From positions 1-28,085 of the forward strand of contig PKWK01000319.1 in the NCBI GenBank assembly GCA_003133205.1: a DNA stretch of 28,085 bases, written 5' to 3'. This DNA comes from Granulicella sp. Its GTDB lineage: Bacteria > Acidobacteriota > Terriglobia > Terriglobales > Acidobacteriaceae. The position numbers and the translations under genes are program-made. Below are positions 15,519-23,932 of this stretch, piece by piece (within the stretch, counting starts at the first letter, position 1; each line of letters begins with the position of its first letter). Below the pieces are notes generated by a model that was not told where the DNA came from, made no database searches, and saw nothing but the letters and a program-made list of their open reading frames with translations.

Positions 15519-17531
15519 CTAAAAAGTCGTGCTTGAAGTCAGGATCTGCGGCTTGCCATTGGAGCCGCCGGGGACCAGGTTTTCTGCGCCGCTATCGATC
15601 GCAGCCGAGTGGCCGTCGGGTGCCAAAGCCGACGGCCCGGAGTTGAAATCGGCAGGATTCCCCGTGGACGTAAGCGAGAGTTGCAGGGTCGACCGGGTAC
15701 AACCAGCTACTCCGCCAACACACGTCGTCGTCGCATAAACGCCGGTGTATCCACTATTCAGCGGGGGGCGTGACAGGAAAAGCACGACCGAGCCGTCGCC
15801 GTTGATCGATGGCAGCGAGCTTAGGCCTGCGCTGGTCGTCGCGTTGCCCAGCGAGACCAGCGATGGGGTGCATGCGCCAACTGCGCCGATGCACGTATCC
15901 CGGAGGAGCAGACCCGCCGAAGCCGAGGAGAAAGCGACGTGGCGGCCAGTGCTGCTGATCGCAGAGTTGGTCAGGACGCCCGGCGTGTATGAGGTTGGCG
16001 GATTCTGCGAGACGAGGATCGTAGACGGAGTGCAGTTTCCAGACACACCGGCGCAAGTATCGCGCAGGAAAATATTCGTGGACAACGTACCTGGAACAAC
16101 CAGGTTATCTGCCCCCGATTCGAAAGCAACGTAACGGCCGCTTCCCGAGATCGCAGGCGCCTCACTATTGAGATCGCCAGCAACACCCGCGGGAGTCGCC
16201 GACACCAGCGTGGTCGATGGCGAGCACGCTCCACTCGCGCCAAAGCAGGTGTCCCGCACAAAGACCTGGTCTCCCTGTCCGTAAGTTCCACTGCCAAAGT
16301 TCGTGGCCACACTGGCAAACGCGACGAAGCGGCCATCCGCACTTACGGAAGGGTCGCGACTATCACCATTGGCAAGTGAGCCACTCGTGCTTATGGAGGC
16401 AAGGCTCGTCGACGGAGTGCAGCCGCCGGAAACACCAGTGCAGGTGTCCCGAATGAAGATATGGCGGAATCCATTCGTTCCGCCCATGACGAGGTTCGTT
16501 GCCGCCGACACAAACACCACAAAGCGCCCGGACGCGCTCATGGCGGTAAACGAAGAATCGCTGCTGTTGCCGTTGGCCAGCGACCCGTCCGGCGCTACCG
16601 TCACCGGAATCGTCTGGCGAGTGCAGCCCGTGGCCACGTTGCGGCACGTGTCGCGAACATAGATCTGCTGGTTCCCGCCCGTGTTGAGAGAGGTGAAATT
16701 GGCGGAATACGAAGCGAACGCAACATAGCGGCCGTCCGTGCTGAGCGCGGGGAACGAGCTGCTGCCGTCCCCCAGAACGCCGGCCGACGAGACCGACGCA
16801 ACACCGTCGATCGTTCCGTGACCGTTTGCAGTCAGCACCGTAAAGTTGCCGCTGACCGAAACAAGGTTGCCGCCTGAAATTGTGTTCGTGACCGTGAGAA
16901 ACAGAATCGTCGAACTCTGGAAATAAGACGTTGGTACGGTCGCTTGCAGGGTCGTCGCGGAAACGAAGGTGGTAGCAAAGTTAGTCTGCCCGATGCTGAT
17001 AACGGAGGTCGTATCAAAGCCGGTTCCGGAGATCGTAACAACCACGGCAGGGCTTCCAACATAGACGCTCGACGGATTGATGGAAGCAATCTGCGGGAAA
17101 TTAACCTGGGCAGGCAGGACGGAAAGATTCACAGCACCCGACACAACCGAGCCGCCCGAAGTGGAATTTGTAACCACGACGGAGAGCGTAGTAGCAGTTT
17201 GAATCAGCGACGACGGTACCGTAGCCGTCAGGCTGGTCGTGGAGCCAAAGCTGGTGGCAAGTCGAGTCGAGCCGACCGAGACAACTGAGGACGAGTCGAA
17301 TCCCGTGCCCGTCAGCGTAAGCAGAAACGAAGCACTGCCGGCGTTTACGCTCGCGGGGCTGATCGCCACAATCTGCGGCGCAGAGTTGCCTAGCTGACCT
17401 GGAGATGAAGGTGCGGTGGAACCACATCCGCACAGCGTCAGAACGATAAGAAAGGGGCCGAACTTCCAGTAGTTTCTCAAGACACGCAAATTATAGGCGC
17501 GTCCCGTTCGACCTTTCACGCTGCCACACAA
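15519..17531 (-). CDS. Lipoprotein with two TIG domains and a PD40-like beta-propeller
   Basis: The product is up to 670 residues. A hydrophobic segment FGPFLIVLTLCGCGS contains a lipobox (LTLC or LCGC). Two IPT/TIG Ig-like domains follow (PQIVAISPASVNAGS; PQIASINPSSVYVGS). Then come about seven PD40/WD40-like blades with repeated DGRYVAF-type strands, six of which carry a C-x6-C pair in a RDTC...GCTPST pattern. It is likely an envelope-anchored binding or scaffold protein. The start is uncertain. The outer limit TTG 17531 has GAGG about 14 bases upstream; GTG 17519 is possible. A TATAAT box at 17495-17490 suggests transcription near 17483 and a start at TTG 17480, giving a compact lipoprotein signal (MRNYWKFGPFLIVLTLC). 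Confidence 0.8.
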   Translation of the reverse strand: MCGSVKGRTGRAYNLRVLRNYWKFGPFLIVLTLCGCGSTAPSSPGQLGNSAPQIVAISPASVNAGSASFLLTLTGTGFDSSSVVSVGSTRLATSFGSTTSLTATVPSSLIQTATTLSVVVTNSTSGGSVVSGAVNLSVLPAQVNFPQIASINPSSVYVGSPAVVVTISGTGFDTTSVISIGQTNFATTFVSATTLQATVPTSYFQSSTILFLTVTNTISGGNLVSVSGNFTVLTANGHGTIDGVASVSSAGVLGDGSSSFPALSTDGRYVAFASYSANFTSLNTGGNQQIYVRDTCRNVATGCTRQTIPVTVAPDGSLANGNSSDSSFTAMSASGRFVVFVSAATNLVMGGTNGFRHIFIRDTCTGVSGGCTPSTSLASISTSGSLANGDSRDPSVSADGRFVAFASVATNFGSGTYGQGDQVFVRDTCFGASGACSPSTTLVSATPAGVAGDLNSEAPAISGSGRYVAFESGADNLVVPGTLSTNIFLRDTCAGVSGNCTPSTILVSQNPPTSYTPGVLTNSAISSTGRHVAFSSASAGLLLRDTCIGAVGACTPSLVSLGNATTSAGLSSLPSINGDGSVVLFLSRPPLNSGYTGVYATTTCVGGVAGCTRSTLQLSLTSTGNPADFNSGPSALAPDGHSAAIDSGAENLVPGGSNGKPQILTSSTTF
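17490..17519 (-). promoter_or_regulatory. Candidate promoter of the TIG/propeller lipoprotein gene
   Basis: A perfect TATAAT lies at 17495-17490 on the minus strand, with GTGAAA (4 of 6 to TTGACA) 18 bases upstream at 17519-17514. The expected +1 is near 17483, three bases before an in-frame TTG at 17480. If used, the longer annotated starts would be upstream of the promoter. Confidence 0.45.
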
Positions 17532-17595
17532 AGTTCTGCGCCCTCAGACCGCCAACCCCAAACACAATCCATAGACCAAAGATCAAGACCTTCAT
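17491..17595 (-). CDS. Possible 34-residue secreted micropeptide or gene remnant
   Basis: The frame ATG 17595 to TAA 17491 encodes MKVLIFGLWIVFGVGGLRAQ plus 14 polar residues. It has the composition of a signal peptide (Lys, hydrophobic core, RAQ near the cleavage position) followed by a short tail. GGGG sits 6-7 bases upstream of the ATG. It overlaps the 5' end of the lipoprotein frame in another register. It could be a small secreted peptide, a leader, or the truncated 5' end of a lost gene. It is not recognised as a family. Confidence 0.25.
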   Translation of the reverse strand: MKVLIFGLWIVFGVGGLRAQNFVWQRERSNGTRL

Positions 17596-17808
17596 CACAA
17601 TCCCCGCCGCTTCGAATTCCCGACATCAACGTGAACCGTCATCCTACGTGTCACGGTCTGCACGCAATCAGCAAAACGCGCAACAGGTGCCGCCAAAGTC
17701 ACATCGAGTACCTTGCTCCGTTGAGCGCCCGTAACCTGCATTTGCCCGGCGAAAGCCTGAATGCGGGTATCCTGTTCCAGACCGCTCATCGCGCCGCCCA
17801 GGAGTTTC

Positions 17809-18315
17809 ATGTCGATCAAGGACGATATCGCCGCCATCGTTGTTCAGGAGTCCACACTCACGCTGCCCGGCTTCACCCCCGATACCGCATGGCAGATCGG
17901 CACCACGCTGCGTGACCTCGCCATCGCCCGCAAGGTTCCGCTGGTGATCGACGTGCGCCGCTTCGGCTCGCCGCACCAACAGCTGTTCTACTGCGCGCTG
18001 CCCGGCACCACGCCCGACAACGCCCGCTGGGTGCAGCGCAAGATCAACGTCGTCGCGCGCTTCCACAAGAGTTCGTACCACGTCGGACGGCTGCTCGAAC
18101 TGAGCGGCCTGAGCTTCAGCGACCGCTACAACCTGCCCATCGAAGACTATGCCGCGCACGGAGGCTGCTTCCCGATCAACGTCGCGGGCACCGGCATCGT
18201 TGGCTCGGTCACCGTCTCCGGCCTGCCCCAGCGCGAGGACCACAACCTGGTGGTCGAAGCGCTCTGCATGATCACCGGCCGCGACTTCGCAGCCCTGCGA
18301 CTTCCAGCGGAGTAA
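17809..18315 (+). CDS. UPF0303 / heme-degrading-domain (HbpS/GlcG-like) protein
   Basis: The 168-residue cytosolic protein matches the UPF0303 (YBR137W-like) pattern: DTAWQIGTTLRDLAIARKVPLVIDVRRFG near 28-56, then QQLFYCALPGTTPDNARWVQRKINVV and AHGGCFPINVAGTGIVGSVTVSGLPQREDHNLVVEAL. These belong to the HbpS/GlcG fold, some members of which bind or degrade heme; activity here is not shown. The ATG at 17809 follows AGGAG by about 6 bases. The next gene starts 5 bases after its stop, so the two are co-transcribed and probably translationally linked. Confidence 0.82.
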   Translation: MSIKDDIAAIVVQESTLTLPGFTPDTAWQIGTTLRDLAIARKVPLVIDVRRFGSPHQQLFYCALPGTTPDNARWVQRKINVVARFHKSSYHVGRLLELSGLSFSDRYNLPIEDYAAHGGCFPINVAGTGIVGSVTVSGLPQREDHNLVVEALCMITGRDFAALRLPAE

Positions 18316-18320
18316 GCGAT

Positions 18321-19628
18321 ATGCCGAGCATGGATGGAAAGCGAACCGTGCAGGCCGTCGCCTGGGCCGTCGTCGGATGCGCCCTGATTTTGGGTCTGGT
18401 GAGCCGCATGTACGAAAAGTACAGCGCGTCGGCGGACTCGCACGCGGACACGATCTCTTCCACAAAGCCGGCTGGCCCCATCCAGCACGTCGTGGTCATC
18501 ATGCAGGAGAACCGCTCCTTCGACCACCTGTTCAACGGCTTTCCCGGAGCCGACACCGTCCAGAGCGGCATGAATCACGGCGTCCGCGTCCCGCTGCAGC
18601 CCACGCCGCTGGGCAACGGCCCCGACGCCGACCACACTCACACCGGCTGGTGGCAGCAATGGGACAACGGCAAGATGGACAACTTCGCGAATAAGGGCAC
18701 CATGCTGCCGTATTCGTACATCCTGCCGTCGGAGACTGTCCCCTACTGGGCGCTGGCGAAAAAATTCACGCTCGGCGACCGCATGTTCCAGTCCAACACC
18801 GGGCCGAGCTTCGTGGCGCACCAGTACATGATCGCGGGCCAGTCGGGCAAAGCCTCTGAGAACCCGGATACCAACATCTGGGGCTGCGACGCCAAGCCGG
18901 ACGCGCGCGTGCCGCTGCTCGGGCCGAACGGGACGGATCTGCCCGGCGTCTACCCCTGCTTCGACTACCAGACGATGGCCGACCTGCTCGACGCCAAGGG
19001 CGTTACCTGGCGCTACTACGCGCCCGGGCCCACGGACAAGTTCTTTCTGCTCTCGGCCTACCAGGCGATCCGCCACATCCGCTTCGGCGCGGACTGGCAC
19101 GAAGATGTCATCTCGCCCGAGACCCGCGTGCTGACGGACATCGCCAACGGAAAGCTCGCGCAGGTGACGTGGATCGTGCCGGCGTTCAACAACTCCGACC
19201 ATCCCGGCGCGCCGCCGCAGGGCCCGGACTGGGTCGCGAATATCGTCAACGCGATCGGCAAGAGCAAGTACTGGAACTCCACCACCATCTTCATCGCGTG
19301 GGACGACTGGGGCGGCTTCTACGACCACGTCCCGCCGCCGCAGACCGATGACATGGGGCTGGGCTTCCGCGTGCCGGTGATCGTCGTCGGGCCGTATGCG
19401 AAGCGCGGCTACGTCTCGCACGTCACGCATGAGGCAAGCGGCTTCCTGCGCTATACGGAAGAGATCTTCCACCTGCCGTCTCTGGGCACGCGCGACGCGA
19501 CCGCCGACGACTTCCACGACTGCTTCGACTACACCCAGCAGCCCACGCCGTTTTCGCCGGTGAAGACCACCCGCCCGGCCGAGTTCTTTCTCAAGCAAAA
19601 ACCCTCAGGCCCGCCGGACGACGACTAG
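18321..19628 (+). CDS. Phosphoesterase family protein (phospholipase C / acid phosphatase-like)
   Basis: The 435-residue protein has an N-terminal membrane anchor or signal (about 9-29, VQAVAWAVVGCALILGLVS). It then has the phosphoesterase signature QHVVVIMQENRSFDHLFNGF, with E63-N64-R65-S66-F67-D68-H69, the metal and nucleophile region of the PF04185 superfamily. A second signature, FIAWDDWGGFYDHVPPP (325-340), supplies further metal ligands, and QSNTGPSFVAHQYMIAGQSG (157-176) is typical. The enzymes cleave phosphodiester or phosphomonoester bonds outside the cytoplasm; substrate is open. GGAG for its start overlaps the end of the UPF0303 gene. It converges with the Pro/Ala-rich gene, with an inverted repeat CGCGGCT/AGCCGCG at 19634-19661 between them. 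Confidence 0.88.
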   Translation: MPSMDGKRTVQAVAWAVVGCALILGLVSRMYEKYSASADSHADTISSTKPAGPIQHVVVIMQENRSFDHLFNGFPGADTVQSGMNHGVRVPLQPTPLGNGPDADHTHTGWWQQWDNGKMDNFANKGTMLPYSYILPSETVPYWALAKKFTLGDRMFQSNTGPSFVAHQYMIAGQSGKASENPDTNIWGCDAKPDARVPLLGPNGTDLPGVYPCFDYQTMADLLDAKGVTWRYYAPGPTDKFFLLSAYQAIRHIRFGADWHEDVISPETRVLTDIANGKLAQVTWIVPAFNNSDHPGAPPQGPDWVANIVNAIGKSKYWNSTTIFIAWDDWGGFYDHVPPPQTDDMGLGFRVPVIVVGPYAKRGYVSHVTHEASGFLRYTEEIFHLPSLGTRDATADDFHDCFDYTQQPTPFSPVKTTRPAEFFLKQKPSGPPDDD

Positions 19629-19652
19629 AGTGTCGCGGCTGGTGGGCCGCGT

Positions 19653-20924
19653 CTAGCCGCGGCCAAACAGCATGCGGAAGAAGCGCCCGAAGACGTGCAC
19701 CAAATCATTCGGGGGCGGAGCCGGTGGCGCGGCGGCCTTCCCCTGTGCGGGCGGCGCTGGCGCGGCGGAGGGCTTGGCGGTGCGGGCTTTCTTGCCGCGA
19801 GATGCTGCGCCTGGAGCAGGCGCGGCGGCCGGGGTGGGGGCGCCGGCCGGAGCGTTGTAGCTCAGCGAATCGGTGATCTGGGCATGCACCTGACCAGGCG
19901 AGGCCTGGGGCACTGCGGCGGGAGGCGCGAGTCCTTCGCTGATGGCAACCGGGAAGGGATGGCGCTCGGCGGCTTGTGCGGCGGTTTGGGTTGCAGTCTT
20001 CTCGGCGGCTCGGATGGCAGCTTGTGCGGCAGCCTGCTCGGCTGCCTGCTCCGTAGCCTGCAGTGCGGCCAGGTCGGGAACCGGCGCCGGGGCCTGCGCA
20101 GGAGGCGCCTGTACTGGGGCCTTCACTGGCGCCTGCACTGGGGCCTGCACTGGGGCCTTCACTGGTGCCTGCACTGGGGCCTGCACCGGAGCCTGCACGG
20201 CAGCGGGCGGCGGTGGTGGAATCGGCACAACAGCCGATACTGCGACTGGCGGTGACGGGGCGGGCGGCGGGGTGGCGGGCTTCGCGGCGCTGGATGCAAG
20301 CAGGGCGTCGGCGATCGACATGCCCTTGGCGTCCGGACATCCGCACGGCGAACTCTCGTGGTCGACGACCTCGTGCAGGCTGCCGTGCTCGAACAGGAGA
20401 TGCTGGCCGGGCGCGACCTCGTACATCGCCTCGCCAAACGGGTCTGACACCGCAAGCGTGGGAGCGCTGGGGCCGCGGTTCTCGACGCATGTGTCGCCGT
20501 TGCGTGCGACGCGCAGGCGCAGGTCGAGCGGGCCGTTGCTGCGCACCGTGAAGCGCAGGTCGGGCGTCATGATGGCATCGGTTGCGGTTCCCATCGTCTG
20601 GATCTCGATGGCGCCGCGGTCGAGCGAGAAGAGGAGCGGCGCGGCGATTGCGACGACGCGGCTTTCAGTCACGTGCAGCACGCTGGTCTGGCACACGCGA
20701 ACCGTGCCGCCGCGGCCGAGCGTGATCGGCGCAGTGTGATCCTTTGCGGTGACTTGGACAGAACCCGTGAGCACGGCCTGGCCGTCGAGTACGTCGCTCG
20801 CGCCGGTGATGTCCGCGTCGCGCGTGTTGACGTAGCCGATGAGTTGCTGCGCTTGCATCGGCATCGCGCACACAATTCCCAGCATGAGCGGGAGAGCGGG
20901 CCGGGCTTTCTGTCGCAGCGTCAT
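19653..20924 (-). CDS. Secreted Pro/Ala-rich protein downstream of trpG (FecR-like N-terminal half)
   Basis: The 423-residue protein has a signal peptide (1-26, ending MQAQ). A beta-rich N-terminal domain (about 35-180) contains GASDVLDGQAVLTGSVQVT and ITLGRGGTVRVCQTSVLHV, resembling FecR-type or surface-exposed beta-helical domains, with a later CGC (194-196). A low-complexity region follows: Pro-rich, then VQAP/VKAP tetrapeptide tandem repeats (243-273), then an Ala/Gln/Glu-rich helix (286-320), then Pro/Ala again. It ends with a basic amphipathic tail, HVFGRFFRMLFGRG. The repeats and helix suggest a periplasm- or wall-spanning rod. The ATG is 9 bases after the trpG stop, so it is likely read from the trpG transcript. 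No precise family is recognised. Confidence 0.75.
   Translation of the reverse strand: MTLRQKARPALPLMLGIVCAMPMQAQQLIGYVNTRDADITGASDVLDGQAVLTGSVQVTAKDHTAPITLGRGGTVRVCQTSVLHVTESRVVAIAAPLLFSLDRGAIEIQTMGTATDAIMTPDLRFTVRSNGPLDLRLRVARNGDTCVENRGPSAPTLAVSDPFGEAMYEVAPGQHLLFEHGSLHEVVDHESSPCGCPDAKGMSIADALLASSAAKPATPPPAPSPPVAVSAVVPIPPPPPAAVQAPVQAPVQAPVKAPVQAPVQAPVKAPVQAPPAQAPAPVPDLAALQATEQAAEQAAAQAAIRAAEKTATQTAAQAAERHPFPVAISEGLAPPAAVPQASPGQVHAQITDSLSYNAPAGAPTPAAAPAPGAASRGKKARTAKPSAAPAPPAQGKAAAPPAPPPNDLVHVFGRFFRMLFGRG
20105..20198 (-). repeat. 12-base tandem repeat encoding VQAP/VKAP
   Basis: Near-identical 12-base units (plus strand: GGGCCTGCACTG and variants with TTCACT) are tandemly repeated, encoding about eight VQAP or VKAP tetrapeptides. 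The copies differ mainly in the Gln/Lys codon. The number of units is likely to vary between strains. Confidence 0.7.
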
Positions 20925-20933
20925 CCGTACAGC

Positions 20934-21527
<594 letters not shown>

Positions 21528-21776
21528 GAACCGGGACGCGCTTTCCGCTGAAGGTACCCCCCTCCCCCCTATACACCTAAGATACTGGTAATAAAGGAGT
21601 AATAATTTGGTGTATACCAATTGATATATACTAAACCCGGGAGCAGAAACAAAACGACCCGGCACAAAGACCGGGGCGCACTTCAGCTATACATCCATTA
21701 TATCATTCGGCGCAAGCTAAACTACCACGCTAATTTTTCTGGTAAGTCATTGATGCGGAGTCCTTTATCGTCATAT
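21528..21776. promoter_or_regulatory. AT-rich control region upstream of trpG
   Basis: I support no gene here. The region is much AT-richer than the rest of the window. It holds the terminator at 21648-21675 for the gene pair upstream, the palindrome-like TTGGTGTATACCAA (21607-21620), a further TATACACC word at 21571-21577, and on the minus strand a GGGGGGAGGGGGG run just before trpG. A promoter for trpG must lie between 21528 and 21648, but none matches consensus well. Confidence 0.45.
21648..21675 (-). terminator. Intrinsic terminator after the toxin gene
   Basis: On the minus strand CCCGG (21675-21671) pairs with CCGGG (21662-21658) around an 8-base loop, followed by TCG and TTTTGTTT (21655-21648). 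It lies about 100 bases after the stop of the toxin gene and would isolate the TA pair from trpG. Confidence 0.6.
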
Positions 21777-22322
21777 TCACAGGGCTGGGGGCTTGACAGG
21801 CCCGCGAGGGCTCAGATCTTCCGCCCCATGCAGTTTTCGGCTCAGGTTCTCGATGGCTTCCAGTAATGTCCGGGTACGGCGAAAGTTGGTGGCAAGCAAG
21901 CGTTGCACTGACTCGTCAAAGTCGGCAGGTGTGAAACGAACGAGGTCGTCCATTGCTGCTTCATATAGGACGCCGATTGTTCCGGAAGCGGCGATATTCG
22001 CGACCTGGGTTGCAAAGTTCTTCGCTGCGCGGTCGTCTGTCAGCAGGACATCTGCGCCAACAGAACCTGCGAGGGTGATCGACTGCTGCTCGCCGACCCC
22101 AAGGTGGTGCAGGGATGGATCAGTCGAGGGAACGTCGCAGATGTGCAGCCAGTCAGGTTTGTGTTCGATCAGGGCGGATGCCTTAGGCGGCGTCGCGGTA
22201 TCGGACAATTCGTCCGCTACTGCGCGCGGGATGAGCACCTTTTCGAATATCTGAGGAAGGAGTTCTGTGCAATTGATGAGGCTGAGGTAGAGGATGGGCC
22301 CGGTGTCCGAAACAGCGATCAT
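21777..22322 (-). CDS. PIN-like toxin (DUF3368 family)
   Basis: The 181-residue protein begins MIAVSDTGPILYLSLINCTELL, with the first PIN-type Asp at residue 6 and the DTGPI motif typical of DUF3368 proteins. GVGEQQSITLA (about 76-86) carries the acidic Glu, and ADVLLTDDRAAKNFA (about 90-104) the further Asp residues of the metal-dependent RNase site. It should act as the toxin of the pair. Its ATG overlaps the stop of the antitoxin gene (ATGA, 22322-22319), a usual antitoxin-toxin arrangement. The C-terminal 40 residues are longer than a minimal PIN domain, with an Arg-rich stretch (NFRRTRTLLEAI). Confidence 0.82.
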   Translation of the reverse strand: MIAVSDTGPILYLSLINCTELLPQIFEKVLIPRAVADELSDTATPPKASALIEHKPDWLHICDVPSTDPSLHHLGVGEQQSITLAGSVGADVLLTDDRAAKNFATQVANIAASGTIGVLYEAAMDDLVRFTPADFDESVQRLLATNFRRTRTLLEAIENLSRKLHGAEDLSPRGPVKPPAL

Positions 22323-22609
22323 GAGGTGGAGTTCTGAGACTCCTTATCGCGGAGGCGATCCATGGTGTGGACGTCGTGCTGCAAATCCTCGGGGCCATAC
22401 GCGCCGTGCTCGATTCCACGCTCCTTTAGGAAGCCGTCGAGCTGGTATCGTGTGTCGAATCCTAAGACCTGCTGCAATTCGCGCGCTGTAATGCGATCTT
22501 CGCTGAAGGCCTTGAGGGCGGCATCTTCGAGCAGAGCGCGCGAGGGGTCCTGTCCGGCAGGGAGAATCTGGTGGGAGAACTCGTCCGGGATTTCGACGAC
22601 TACCTGCAT
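22319..22609 (-). CDS. UPF0175-family antitoxin
   Basis: The 96-residue protein starts MQVVVEIPDEFSHQILPAG, then ALLEDAALKAFSEDRITARELQQVLGFDTRYQLDGFLKERGI, the helix-turn-helix pattern of UPF0175 antitoxins that pair with DUF3368/PIN toxins. It neutralises the toxin and probably represses the operon. The ATG at 22609 gives the family N-terminus; the upstream GTG (22624) is less likely. The motif TAGGTGTACCCTA, immediately 5' of the gene (around 22616-22628), is partly palindromic and may be the operator. Confidence 0.83.
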   Translation of the reverse strand: MQVVVEIPDEFSHQILPAGQDPSRALLEDAALKAFSEDRITARELQQVLGFDTRYQLDGFLKERGIEHGAYGPEDLQHDVHTMDRLRDKESQNSTS

Positions 22610-22680
22610 GGTCTTAGGGTACACCTAGCCCACATCTCAAAAGCGAGACTCGGTCGGCAGGCTCAGGGCAGATTGTCGAG

Positions 22681-22706
22681 CACCCCAGGATGTGGGGCAC
22701 CCGGCT
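22681..22706. repeat. Dispersed palindromic repeat fragment (copy b)
   Basis: CACCCCA-GGATG-TGGGGCACCCGGCT is a short hairpin-forming copy with its centre shortened. Its 14 bases TGGGGCACCCGGCT (22693-22706) are identical to 25072-25085 inside trpE, and both copies begin with CACCCCA. It sits directly at the 3' end of the 93-residue orphan gene. Confidence 0.55.
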
Positions 22707-22711
22707 GCGTC

Positions 22712-22993
22712 TTAGTCGATGAAGTAGCCGATGTCGGTGAGCAGGCGTTCGCTGAGTTCCACACCCAGCAGCCGCGCGCCGACCTTGTCCCACAGGTTGC
22801 CTTCGAAACGCTGAAGGACGGCAGCGGGCAGATCGGTTTGCTGGCGAAGCATCTGCATCAGCGCCGCACTGGTCGTGCAGTATTCGTAGTCGCCGGGCAT
22901 CCCGCACGCGGGCTTGATGGTCAGTGAGAGCGGAATTGCTCCTTTGCCTGGCGTCGAAGCAGCAGCGGACTGGGTAATCAGGTTGACTCGCAT
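22712..22993 (-). CDS. Hypothetical protein, 93 residues
   Basis: I do not recognise this gene. The protein is soluble, begins MRVNLITQSAAASTPGKGAI, has two Cys (30 and 39, the second in DYEYCTTSA), and a helical C-terminal half (ALMQMLRQQTDLPAAVLQRFEGNLWDKVGARLLGVELSERLLTDI is mixed polar/hydrophobic). Its composition and the absence of frame breaks support coding. No good ribosome site is seen before the ATG. It lies between the antitoxin and the HEAT gene on the same strand. Confidence 0.5.
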   Translation of the reverse strand: MRVNLITQSAAASTPGKGAIPLSLTIKPACGMPGDYEYCTTSAALMQMLRQQTDLPAAVLQRFEGNLWDKVGARLLGVELSERLLTDIGYFID

Positions 22994-23122
22994 GCAGAGA
23001 GACTGCCACCAGAATGGGGATGCCTCAATGCCCCGGCTGGGTAAGCCGATCGGACGAAGCGGTCATGCGGGGCGAACGGGAAGGTGAGACTGCGTGCGCG
23101 TCCGGTGGTGCGGGCTCGAGTT

Positions 23123-23932
23123 CTACTGGATGGGCGAGTCCGACGGAGGGTCCACAATGTTGAAGCGTGCACGCAGCTCTTCGACGTAGCGCCAGCCGTC
23201 CCAACCTTCTGGTTTCACCACATCCAAATCGAGGAGATACGATGCCGCCTCTTCGTAGAGGACGCCGTACTCGTCACGTTCGAGTTCCTCGATCACGATG
23301 GGAAGGACACGAAGGTCCTTTCGCTTCGCCAGTCCTGCGGCAGCCTCCGCGCGGGTGTCTTCGTCTTCATCTTGAAGTCGATCGAAGAGCGCGTCGCGGA
23401 TGACGGGAGAGTCCGCGTCTGACTGTGTACCCAAGCCGAAGGTAGCCCAATCCCTGACATCAGAGTCCGAGTCACGCATTAGCTGCAACAGTGTGTCGAT
23501 GACTTCCGGTTCATTGCCTAGCCCACGAGGCAATGCGCAAGCGACTGCATAGCGAACATTCTCGTCAGAGTGATGACTGAAACGCAATACCTCGCGGACG
23601 CCCGCAGGTTCCCAAAGATGTCCCAGCGCGATGATTGTCGCATTCAGCGCAAGCGGATCTAATTCAGAGTGCAGCATGGCCAGTAGACTCTGAAGGCGTT
23701 CCGGAACGAAGGATGTGCTGTGAACTCCCGGCTGCACGCCAAGCTGCCCCAGAATGTCTGCTCCCCGGGCCCGGCGATGCGGATCGATTGACTTTGTTAG
23801 CTCAACAGCTTTCTCCAGCACCTCGTGAGTGCCGGTGAAATGGAGCTTGGTCACCGCCTTCCAAGCAGCATCGTCCTCTCGGTCACCACTGAGAGCTGCG
23901 GAGAATAGTGCGTCGATGTTCTCGGAAGTCAT
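23123..23932 (-). CDS. HEAT-repeat protein translationally coupled to trpE
   Basis: The 269-residue protein is made of HEAT-type helical repeats: RARGADILGQLG, PLALNATIIALGHL, ENVRYAVACALPRGLG, SDVRDWATFGLGTQ, EDTRAEAAAGLAKRKD. These form a superhelical binding surface, as in many small bacterial HEAT proteins of unknown partner. The N-terminus MTSENIDALFSAALSGDRED is also common in such proteins. Its ATG (23932-23930) overlaps the trpE stop as ATGA, so translation is likely coupled. A biosynthetic link is not obvious; it may be a passenger gene. Confidence 0.8.
   Translation of the reverse strand: MTSENIDALFSAALSGDREDDAAWKAVTKLHFTGTHEVLEKAVELTKSIDPHRRARGADILGQLGVQPGVHSTSFVPERLQSLLAMLHSELDPLALNATIIALGHLWEPAGVREVLRFSHHSDENVRYAVACALPRGLGNEPEVIDTLLQLMRDSDSDVRDWATFGLGTQSDADSPVIRDALFDRLQDEDEDTRAEAAAGLAKRKDLRVLPIVIEELERDEYGVLYEEAASYLLDLDVVKPEGWDGWRYVEELRARFNIVDPPSDSPIQ

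Noticed and set aside
17595..17837. Minus-strand frame of 80 codons between the divergent lipoprotein and UPF0303 genes
   Set aside because: It overlaps the start of the well-supported UPF0303 gene and has no recognisable features.
18147..19598. Minus-strand open frame of 483 codons
   Set aside because: It is opposite the phosphoesterase gene, whose family motifs are clear; this frame has none.
19634..19661. Inverted repeat CGCGGCT/AGCCGCG considered as a bidirectional terminator
   Set aside because: There is no T tract on either side; it may only be a hairpin at the convergent gene ends.
20105..20198. Tandem repeat considered as a CRISPR array
   Set aside because: The units are 12 bases without spacers and encode VQAP/VKAP in a clear reading frame.
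21621..21866. Small plus-strand frame of 81 codons in the AT-rich region
   Set aside because: It has no ribosome site, crosses the terminator and overlaps the toxin gene end; the composition is not protein-like.
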